Source: Pyrocephalus nanus
Taxonomy: Eukaryota > Chordata > Aves > Passeriformes > Tyrannidae
Length of the DNA: 64,000 nucleotides
NCBI GenBank assembly: GCA_038380795.1
Contig: CM076264.1
Coordinates: 13,948,001 to 14,012,000, forward strand
Direction: 5' to 3'
Below, piece after piece: positions 54,301 through 64,000 of the stretch. The notes under the pieces are model-generated. The model did not search any database. It was not told where the DNA came from and saw only the letters and a list, made by a program, of their open reading frames with translations. The translations under genes and the position numbers were made by a program. The stretch's first letter is position 1. The number at the start of each line of letters is the position of its first letter.

Positions 54301-54679
54301 GCGAGCAGCTGTGCTTTTAGCATGTCTCATTTCAAATCCCAGCCACATTTCCAGACTGCACTCCACTCCTCTGCTGTAATTTAGCATACACTAAGGACTG
54401 TGAAACATTTTCCAGCTCCCAGGGCACATCACCACCTTCTCCATATTGAAACACAGCCCAGTGGTGCTCGACTGGCCACTTGGTTTTTGCAGAAAGATAA
54501 CAGAAGGAGCATTCAGACTGTAGAGGAGGTAAAATCGCATACTGCAACAGTCCCAATCGATGTGAGCTTCCACAGCACTGTGACTTTGGGAGCCTGGAGC
54601 AAGCACAAACATTCCCAGCTCTTTGCTTGGAATCTCAACATGTTTGTCATAGCCTAGAATATTTTTATACTTACCACCC

Positions 54680-54996
54680 TCTACAAATACCTGAAAGGAG
54701 GTTGTAACAAAGTGGGGGTCAGTCTCTTCTCCCTAGTAGCAAGTAATAAAATAGGAGGAAATGGCCTCAGGTTGTGTCAGGGGAACTTTCAGTTGGGTAT
54801 TAGGAAAAGTTTCTTCGCCAAAAGCATTGGAATAGGCTGCCCAGGGAAGTGGTGGAGTCACCATCCCTGGAGATATTTAAAAGACATGTAGATGTGGCAC
54901 TTGGGGACATGGTTTAGTGGTAGTCTCGGCGGTGCAGGGTTAACAGTTGGACTCGATGATCTTAGAGGTTTTTTCCAACCTAAATGATTCTGTGAT
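54680..54996 (+). mobile_element. CR1 LINE 3' fragment with intact 3' end
   Basis: Plus-strand CR1 tail. It starts in the ORF2 C-terminal region (the YLKGGCNKV coding block), passes through the WNRLPREVV-equivalent block, and ends GGTTTTTTCCAACC then ATGATTCTGTGAT, the typical avian CR1 3' terminus. Frame-disrupting changes make it non-coding. It is close in sequence to the minus-strand copy at 57498-58465. Confidence 0.92.
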
Positions 54997-57497
54997 CAAG
55001 GGACTCAAGCAGCTGAGAAGTCACTTGCAAACAGCACCAGCAAGAGTTAGCAAGGAGGAAAAAGACTACAAGTACCTTGGAAGAAAACACACAGAATAAA
55101 TCCTTTAGTGCCTGTACTGAATAAAACTTGGCTTGCAACAGATAAAAGCATTCATTGCACATCAACTGCCTTTTTTTTTTCAGTGGCATTCGTCAGTGTT
55201 ATACACAGCATAGCTTTTTATTTTTAAAACAAGTTTTTCTCATATTTAACAGACAATCTAATATAAACAGATTTGTTATTGACCCTGTTAGCCTTAACCT
55301 GCAGAGACTGGCTTGTAAAAAAAAAAGGACTCATAGTTTTTACTGTCTGATTCAAGATTACATGTCAAAGCTTTGAGCATTCATCAGTAAGCATGAGATC
55401 CCAAGTCTTGCACAAATATCTCAAGGGTTTTTTGTCTATCAATATATGGTGGCACTGCTCATGTGAGAAAAAGCAAAAGATAAGGGTCAGCCAACAATGC
55501 CAGTGTAACTGTGCACTTTGTGGTATTTCACATCTCCAGTTAAAACATCAGGGCTGATAATGTTATCTGTTATAAAATGCTGCCACAAAATATTCAGACA
55601 TAATGGACTATATATGAAAACAAGACCTTGCAGGATCTGGCTCAGAACTTAAAATTAGGCAAATTAACACTGCCTTTGCAGCCTTCAGACTCAACCCGGC
55701 ACTAAGTCCCTGAAATCCTCATGGAGGTCAAGGGGTCTTCCACATGGGATGCCAATTCTTATTCAAACCATTCCTTCATATAAGACATTCATTGTAAGTC
55801 TCTCTTTTATGTCTTTCCTTCTAGAGATGAAGATGACTGTTTAGGATCCTTACCATTAAAGGCAAGGATTCATTCTCATTTTAATACTTCACTCTCCACA
55901 GTTGCAATTTAATAAATTCTTAATATTGCACTGTCTGTGCAAGGTCCAACTTTTATGTCCTCTGCATAACAACTGTGAAGATACAAGAGCTGAAATTTTA
56001 GCCCCAGTTCAACAGAGCACTCACACACATATTTAAGGGGCTTGCACCTGGTGAAGAGGCTGATTTACTTAAATGCTCTGCTGAGTTAGAGACCTATGAC
56101 CTTATATCATATGCAACTTTAAACTGAGTTAATAGCAGTTATATATATGCAACGACATAAACCACTGGCTTTTCATTCCAGGAATAGAAAAGAATGAGAA
56201 AAATGTTGGTCAGAGTCTGGAAGCTTTGCATATTCATACTTCTTACAGTTGTTAAGTGTTTGAAAATTCAGGTAATGAGCATACAATACTCAGGCTGCCT
56301 TTCTATTGCTTGGGGGTTTGCTATTCTAGTAATATCTCTACAGAAACCATTCTATCAAGACAGGGGTTTTTTGCCCTCAAATTGAATTAGCACTTGTACA
56401 TTGAAGTTTTCAACATCACCCATAAGATTTTTCAACTTGTCAAAAGAATCTGCATGGTCTCTAACCATGAATAAAAATGATTTCAGATATCATCTTTATT
56501 TCAAGTTTTATTTCCTGGGATTAATCTAATTGATTGTGCTGGTGGCTTTTTAAGCAGCTGCTGAAATAAACAGACCATTTGTCTTTCTATGTAAACATAT
56601 GGGTACCTGGTTTAATTACAGTTCATACCAGTGCTGAATAGAAAAAAATAAACAAACAAACAAAAATACCCCATTTTCTAAACTGACACTATAAATCTGA
56701 AATTATTATTGTAGCAAAAAAAAATTGGTTAATTTTCCTCTTACTGATTTTAATAAATGTTTTATTATATACACCAAAATATAAAGTTCAGTAGGTAATA
56801 TATAACCTCATAATTTTTTTTTTATATATATCCACATACACAAGATGTGCATAATTTTCTGCTTACCTGATATAACTAGGAGTAACCTCATAAACTTTTA
56901 GTTTGACACAATTCTCATTTTTTTGCTTAGCAGACCTAACCTTGTTTTGCATTTCTTATTACAATCACATTAACCCTGTTCTATGGCTTCATAACAGACC
57001 AGAGTATAAACCAAAGGCTGTAGGTAAAATGCAGTGAAATGTATAACCCTTTGGCTTTAACACACACTTTTACTTCCCCCAGATACCTCTAGTGAAGAAA
57101 TTAGCATTGCCAACAGGAAATAAAGGGGATAAATAGATCCAAATAATTCTTCTTAAACTCTTTTGTATGAATTATTTAATTATTTGCTCTTACATCCTTA
57201 AACATCCTGATTTTCTTAGCTATTCCCATTACATAATCAAAATATCATGGGCTGGCATGGAGACAAAATAAGCATAAGCAGGTAGAGCCTCTAGCACTGG
57301 AGTGGAAGTGGGCAAAAAGAACCATTTCTGTAATAAGATTCTGGAAACTTGTAGGTACATACAGGATTGGTTATTAATGCCTTCTTATGAGTAGATAAGA
57401 ACTATTCTTAGCATTGTGCATGTGCAATACAAATGAAATATTAATAAGCAGCGCACTGTTGTGTCCAAAGAAAAGGAAAGCTGCATAGATAAGACTT

Positions 57498-58465
57498 AGA
57501 ATCATAGAATCTTTTAGGTTGGAAAAGACTAAGATCATCGAGTCCAACTGTTAACCCAATACCGCCGAGATCACCACTAAACCATGTCCCCAAGTGCCAC
57601 ATCTACACGTCTCTTTAATACCTCCAGGGATGGTGACTTCACCACTTCTCTGGACAGCCTATTCCAATGCCCGACAGCCCTTTTGGTGAAGAAATTTTTC
57701 CCAATATCTAATTTAAACCTCCTGTTGTGCAACCTGAGGCCGTTTTCTCTTGCCTTATCACTTGTTACTTGGGAGAAGAGACTGTCCTCCTTTCAGATAG
57801 TTGAAAAGAGTAATAAGGTTCCCCCTGAGCCTCCATTTCTCCAGGCTAAACATCCCCAGCTCCCTCAGCTGCTCCTCATCAGAGTTTTGCTCCAGACCCT
57901 TCCACAGCTCCATTGCCCTTTTCTGGACACGCTCCAGCACCTCAATGTCTTTCTTGTAGTGCAGGACCCAGAACTGAACACAGCACTCGAGGTGTCGCCT
58001 CACTAGTGCCGAGAAGAGGGAGACAATCACTTCCCTGGTCCTGCTGGCCACATTATTGCTGATACAAGGCAGGCTGCCACTGGCCTTCTTGGCCATCTTG
58101 GCACACACTGGCTCATGTTCAACTGCTGTTGACCAGCACCCCCAGGTCCTTTTCTGCTGGGCCACTTTCCAGCCACTCTTCCTTTAGCCTGAAGTTCTGC
58201 ATGGAGTTGTTGTAGCCCAAAGGAGGAGCTGGCACATTGCCTTGTTGAACCTCATACAGTTGGCCTTGGACCATCAATCTAGCCTGTCCAGATCCCTCTG
58301 TGGAGCCTTCCTACCCTCCAGTAGATCAACACTCCTGCCCAACTCTGTCATCTACAAACTGACTGAGGAAAACTGTGTCAAAAGCATTACTAAAATCCAG
58401 GCAGATAACATTCACAGCCTTTCCCTCATCCCCTAAGCAGATCACCTTGTCATAGAAAGAGATCA
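57498..58465 (-). mobile_element. CR1 LINE fragment with reverse-transcriptase remnants and an internal deletion
   Basis: Minus-strand CR1 whose 3' terminus is at 57498 (ATCATAGAAT on the plus strand). Read on the minus strand it encodes a reverse-transcriptase piece (VICLDFSNAFDTV near 58390) and then jumps to a position much nearer the C terminus. From 58165 to 57758 a 135-codon frame stays open with [28 protein letters not shown] and [20 protein letters not shown], the ORF2 C-terminal region. The catalytic FADD-type segment between these blocks is missing, so it cannot encode an active enzyme. Stops and frameshifts occur elsewhere. Confidence 0.92.
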
Positions 58466-59989
58466 TGTTCCATTACAGAAGATCACTTGTTCCACTACAC
58501 AGAGCCTTAGCTTCTCCCTCTCTATCCCTCTCCAGCCAGGCTGCTTCACCAGCTTCCTGCCCCAAGCTTTCAGTGCACTGCAGCAGCATATGCACATGAT
58601 GCACTACAGCAATGAAGGGAGCAAAGCTGAGACACCTGCCATCAAGCACCCCACAAGAGTGGGGAAGAGCAAGTGACAAAGTGAATACTTCACTTTTCAG
58701 TGTCTACCCAGACACATTCAGTCTGCCAAACTTCATCCCCATCTCTTCACTGAGTTCAAGCTCTGCTCCCTGGGAGGACTGCAGAGGAAATTAGGATAGC
58801 AACATCTCTCTGCTGTTCTCAGTCACATACCAGATATGGAGAGCAAACCGAAGATTTCCTTTTTAATGATGCATGGATGAATATACTACTGCAAGTAAAT
58901 AGAATCTGTCACTGGTAAATTTATCACTACACTGACAAAATATTTCAGAAAGACAACAAAATTCCAGAAGAGGCACAGCCAGGTCACTGGCATTGCTTGA
59001 TGAAAGTAGTTATTCATTTAATGACAAAAGTAAGCTATTCCCGTTTTCTCAGATCAGTATATAATTTGGGAGGCTGTCTATCTTGGGATAGCTTTTTTTT
59101 ACCCTTAACGAAGGAACATAAAAATTCTAATCAGTTTTCAAATCTCAGGAGTCCAAAGAGAATTTGCATTTCTGCATAAAGAAGGACGTGGTACAGAAGA
59201 ATAAAAAAGGAATCATTTAGATTACAAAAACTCAGGTAAGATGCTGCTGTGGTCAGTTCCTCAACAGGATTTACCACAGTTGGCAAGACCTACCTTCTTT
59301 TAACTCCTCCTCTGGAATGATGCCAGCTATAATTATACATTATAATGAGCAAGAATCTTGAATTCAGAGCAGAACAAAGTTGTTTCTCCTCACCTTCAGT
59401 AATGTGTTTCTGCCCTCCTTCTTCATCTTTCCTGTGTTGTTTTGTAGTTTATGTCAAGCAAGTCTCATTCTTCTCATTACAGACAAAAATCTCTGCTTGC
59501 TGAAGTGCTGAGAGAGCTAATTCTTGTTGTTCTCACTTGTTACAGAAAACCTCCTGCCAAAGGAACCGTTTGGCTTAAAATATTGTAAACAACCTCTCCT
59601 CCTTTACCCGCCACCACAGCTTGCTTTCAAGATGTCTGTTTTCATAAACAGTACGTCTTGTCTGTTCAAAACAACATAACTAATAGTTGCCATATCAAAT
59701 ACATTTATAGAAGATGGCAATAAAGAAATGCCTTGACAGACTAATGATGACCTCCTGCAAGTCAGGCACTTAAAAGGCTCATTTTCCTGGTTAGCAGATT
59801 AAAAAGTAATAGTTGAGGGCACTGTTTCCACTCACTTGTCAAGTGTAATTCCTGCCCTATGGGCTGCTGTGAAAATAAAACTCAAACTCACCACAAAGGT
59901 GACTACTAAATAAGTCAGTCTGACTGTGGGATATGAAATACACAGGTTGGTGTCAGCTTCCAGCAGGCACCAGAAGAGACTGAAGGTAG

Positions 59990-60080
59990 ACAAAAAACAA
60001 AACAAAACAAACAAAAAACCAAACCAAACCAAACCAAAAACAACAACAACAAAAAAAATCACAAACAAACAAAAAACACA
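59990..60080 (+). repeat. (AAAAC)n / (AAC)n compound simple repeat
   Basis: About 90 bp of imperfect AAAAC, AACC and AAC units without T except near 60059. It is the longest microsatellite-like tract in the intergenic region. Confidence 0.88.
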
Positions 60081-61700
60081 GACCTGCTTTTTCCATTGCT
60101 TACCTTGCCTAAGGATTTGTATAGCATTTCTTCCAGGTTAAAACCAAGGTGGGAAGAATGAGCTCTATTAAGGAGAAAGGGCTGGCTTTATATTTATATG
60201 GGTATTTTGCCTGGTGCCTAAGCATTAGTCTTTTGCACACAGCTTCCTATTTGAGTAGCAAAGACACGTTTAGAGACAAAAATGTAAAAAAAAGAGTAGT
60301 ATACTCTTAGCAAGAATGGAAATGAAAATCTAAATAGTAAGAAAGGCTAACTTGGATAGCATTTTGCAGAGGAGTAACACCTGCACCAGTGCAGAATAGC
60401 AGTTAGGACAGGGCCACCAAGTTCACTGGGTTTGTGACAAAATGTAAATCCTGCAGAATTTTTTGGGTGGGCAAACACTGGCCTGCTTGCACTGGGAGGA
60501 AGGAGCTGCACATTGACTGCAGTCACCCATCAGGTCCAGTTTAGCCTTGTGGTTTTTCTTTGAGAGCTCATTTGCTGCCAAGCTAAGCCTGGGAGGGTTA
60601 GGTGTGATGCTATCTCCTTCCACTTATCAGTTGCAACTTCTCATTTCACTGTGTGTTCTATTCTGCAGAGACCCCACTGCACTTCACATCACATCTCATG
60701 CAAATAGAGAACTGTGATTTGAATAGCACAGCATATTCCTTTAAAATTATTTGACAAGCACAATAAATACAACTTAAAGTTAGTTAAGTACTAGTCTCTT
60801 AAAACACAAATGCACACAAGTGTTAAAACTGTTTGAAAAAAAAATGCTATAGTCCTTATTTAAACAGTCTGTGTAATTCCTAATGTAAGTAGAAGGGGCA
60901 GAAAATGCCTCATGCATACAACGTAGAAATTCACTGACCTGTGATCTTGCACTTAGATTACCACCACTCAGCCCAAACATTTGAACTGGAGGCAAAATGA
61001 AGTTCACACTTAAAATTTGATTTATTCTTCCAGACTTCAAAGCTGGGCAGAAAGCCTTGGTAGAAAAGGTGAAGAGTGAAATCTTGATTCTGTTCAGGTT
61101 AATAGAGAAAGTGCTCTAAACAACTGAACTTCATCCTTGCTATAGTTTCTAAATTCGAAGTCCTGACCTCACTGAAGTCCCATTAGCATTTCTGAAAGTA
61201 GCAGAGACCGACACACTTCTGCTAAAATAACCTCTGCATTTGAGAGCAGGTGTTTCTCATCGGAGTTCCACACACCTGACCAGCCAGTGCTGGGTTATGA
61301 TGAGGCTGAAACGAATTCTTTGTTGGACAAAACTCACATGGAAGTCCACTGAGCTCCTCCTCCAGGTGGGAATGAGCAAAGCCATATACAAGAGGTAGAT
61401 CTTGTCCCCAGAGATCAGGATTAGTGTTTGAAAATGGGAGAGAGGAAGTAATTGCCCTAAAAAGCAAACCATTTTCCACATAAACAGGAAAAAAAAAAAA
61501 AAACACAATAAAATAAGCAGCAAACCTAAACCAACTGGAATGATGTTAAACCAAACCATGATTAAACCAGTGATGTGCTTGGTATTTAAGACATTTGCAG
61601 TGCCATTGGCTTCTAGATACAAAATTTTCATTAGGATTTGTGCTTGTTGTTTTCCAATAAGATCGAAGTTTTTGTCCCTTTTAAGTGAGATACATGGGCA

Positions 61701-61772
61701 CCATAAAATGGTTTAGGTAGAAAGGGGACCTTGAAGATCATCTGGTTCCAACCCCTCTGCCACAGGTAGGGT
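61701..61772 (-). mobile_element. Short CR1 3'-end relic
   Basis: About 70 bp on the minus strand match the conserved CR1 3' block: on the plus strand CATAAAATGGTTTAGGTAG, then GACCTTGAAGATCATCTGG and CCAACCCCTCTGCCAC. The divergent copy and short length suggest an old insertion of a different CR1 subfamily from the other three. Confidence 0.8.
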
Positions 61773-63067
61773 GAGTACTACAGGTTGTTTCTGGGGGTGT
61801 TTCTCCCCTTCACACATCCCCATCCCAGAGTGTTTTGGGACTTTCCCACCTTTGTTTTCTATTTTATCTGCCATATTACCCTTTGCCTTCTAAAGTTACA
61901 CAGGCTACTCTTTATTCATCACTTTGCTTTATTAAGATGCAGTTCAGGCTTTCGCCTGCGTTGTATGTTTTGCAACCATGAAATAAGGATCTAAAAATTC
62001 AAAAGACATGAGAGTGTAAAGAACCTCTCAGACACCTTCTTCTTTCTGAAGAAACCTCAGCAGATACCACAGTTCAGCAGTGCAGTGCTCTTACTGTGAT
62101 CTAAAATAGCTTCTAACACCCCAAATTATTTTAGATATCAACATTGTTATGCCAGAATAAATGTAGAGCTCTTTCTACAATTTTGTCGTGTTCCGATAAA
62201 ATCCCAGGTCTGACAGTGTATCTTGACGAAAGAGCCCACATGAAATATGTTGCTAATTATTTATACACCTCTTCAAAGGCTCAGTGCTGCTACTTGTACT
62301 TCTAGCTACTCTTACCTACCCAGGCCCTAAAGCTGTTTTTCAATCACTGAACTGAAACCCCTTAGAGTAACAAGTTTATAATAGAGGTTCATAAACCTGG
62401 CAGTGATTAACAGCACAGGTTAATCAAATGGGTGTAGAGCAGGCTTTTCTCCCCTTTTCTTTAACAGAAACTGGCCTCAAGTGTTTTTCCCTTATTGCTA
62501 CGTGGAAATAAATTTGCAATTAACTTTTACTTATTGGTGTCATAGTGGCCTCTGAAGACCCCAGCCAGAAGCAAGCACTGTTGTGCTTCTCAGCACATAA
62601 ATATGTACCAGAGAACAGCAGCCACTCTGAGGAGCTCACAGCACAGCACCATCCCACAGCTGAGCCCCTGCAATGCCCAGGGGCCAGGAATGGGCAGAGC
62701 CTGGCTCTGCCAGGACCCACTCCTGCCTGAAAAGGAGCAGGCAGCCTTATGCTCATGTGTCATCCTGGTTACTAAACAAGCAGCTCGTTGATTTAAAATA
62801 ACTAAGAGAGGTTGTCCTGCATTGACATGGGTTGGTCAACTTATGAAAAAGTGGTCAAGTCCACCTCCTGCCAAATCTCCCATATTCAGTTTACTCCAAG
62901 ACCAACAGGACATAAGGCTCCAGCATATCCTACACAGGGAATTAGTATCTGATCTCAGCTGTTTGCAATCAAACTCTCACTGAACATGGAGTAAAGATGG
63001 ACTAACAACACGAAAGGGGAGTTTGTGGAGGTTACCAGGCTGGATGGCAGCTGGGCCTACATAGTCT

Positions 63068-63090
63068 GAACTTCCCAGACTGGGAAGTTC
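63068..63090. repeat. 11-bp-arm inverted repeat with 1-nt centre
   Basis: GAACTTCCCAG at 63068-63078 and CTGGGAAGTTC at 63080-63090 are exact reverse complements around a single A. Confidence 0.9.
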
Positions 63091-64000
63091 CCCAACCTGG
63101 AGCCAGCAAGAAACTTCAAACTGCAGTCAGCTGTCAGTGGCTGCTTTCTAAGACATGAATACATTGTTTGTCATTTGCTAACTACAGCATTTTTGTTTAG
63201 GGTTTCCTGGAGCATGATCTTAAAATAAATGGGATTGAAATCTTGATTCAATTCAATTCCAATTGGGGAAAAAAGGAAATTCCTGGACTGTATTAGCTAA
63301 GTGCAGGTATGAAAAATAACTTTTGAGTAAGTGCTGAAATGTTTATTTGCTTCACCTCACTAAGTCAGTGTCCTGTTGTGCCAATGGTTTCCAGAAACTG
63401 CAAACCCAAACCATCCACAGTCACTGTGGCTGACAGACTGAGGCTAAACACCCATCACCTTCTCTCAGGAGTCATGAAAAGCCATGCTTGGCCCAGACTT
63501 CCACCGTTACCAGCTGAGTTTATGATAATAAAGCCACCACGTTTACACAGAGCAAACATACTCCTGCTTGATAGCTCACCCTTCTCCAAGCTCCTGGCAG
63601 CACACAAGAAGAGCACACACCCCTCACCCCCTCTCCATATCCATGGCTTGGTGGGACCTCTCCTTTCTCTTTGGGTGGTCAGTGCTGGAGCATCCAGGTG
63701 CCTCTCTAGGGGGTATGTAAAGCAGTGCAAGTAATGAGAGCCATGGGGTTACTGCACTCACTTACTTTTATAGTTTCTATGGCACTCTCCTATTTCATTT
63801 TTGTTACAGGAGTAGGCATGAGATTAGATGGTTTGACTAAACATTTTTTGTATCAGCAAGTCAGAAGAGTGATTGGGGCCTGAGGTGGAAGGTAGTAAGC
63901 ATCAGTCCCAGTTCTTGGGCATGTCTGTTCCACTCATTGGACCAGTCCTGAAGGAAGATTTTCCTTTTGCAGAGGCAAGGATTCATGAAAAGTTTAAAAC

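Larger units (their letters stand above)
45436..64000. other. Intergenic region upstream of SLC10A7
   Basis: I find no convincing coding exon, tRNA or other RNA gene in these 18.5 kb. Recognised content is four CR1 LINE fragments (50195-50413, 54680-54996, 57498-58465, 61701-61772), A/C-rich simple repeats at 46869-46924 and 59990-60080, an A19 run at 51358-51376, and a perfect inverted repeat at 63068-63090. Two short clusters of homeodomain/POU-like motifs (47536-47547, 49588-49622) could be regulatory. In other amniotes, as I recall, the next gene on this side is POU4F2, well beyond the window end. Confidence 0.75.

Noticed and set aside
57758..58165. 135-codon minus-strand ORF as a host gene
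   Set aside because: Its residues are the C-terminal part of CR1 ORF2, so it is transposon relic sequence.
54680..58465. The CR1 pair as terminal repeats of one composite element
   Set aside because: Each copy has its own CR1 3' terminus and different truncation point, and the DNA between them has no element-like content.

Overview
This is vertebrate, almost certainly avian, nuclear DNA. The evidence is: short exons with GT/AG introns, one CpG island in AT-rich DNA, four CR1 LINE fragments (three with the typical bird CR1 3' end), and ERVL-type solo LTRs of a kind I associate with songbirds. The songbird assignment is from memory. There is no prokaryotic content, and no CRISPR, operon or phage system.

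The only protein-coding gene I can support is SLC10A7, on the minus strand. Its first four coding exons are at 44218-44317, 40660-40742, 35582-35718 and 30475-30550 (listed 5' to 3' along the gene). Splice sites and phases fit together exactly (1, 0, 2, 0) and give residues 1-132 of a roughly 340-residue membrane protein. I found none of the later exons left of 30475, so positions 1-30474 are read as the start of a long intron 4.

The promoter lies in a CpG island at about 43980-45435. The 18.5 kb to its right is intergenic. In other amniotes I recall that POU4F2 lies further out on this side, but no POU4F2 exon is visible. Two short AT-hook/POU-like motif clusters here (47536-47547 and 49588-49622) are weak enhancer candidates.

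Mobile DNA explains most recognisable noncoding structure. A complete solo LTR at 62-1499 has a perfect 5-bp target duplication and an internal triplicated unit of about 91 bp. A related LTR at 9338-10427 lies in the sense orientation of SLC10A7. A 520-bp retroviral-LTR-like insert at 31150-31669 is flanked by a 15-bp direct repeat, which is too long for normal retroviral integration. CR1 fragments occur at 50195, 54680, 57498 and 61701, and the second and third form an inverted pair. Low-complexity tracts and several perfect hairpins or palindromes account for the rest. No undescribed biological system was identified; the most unusual item is the insert at 31150-31669.
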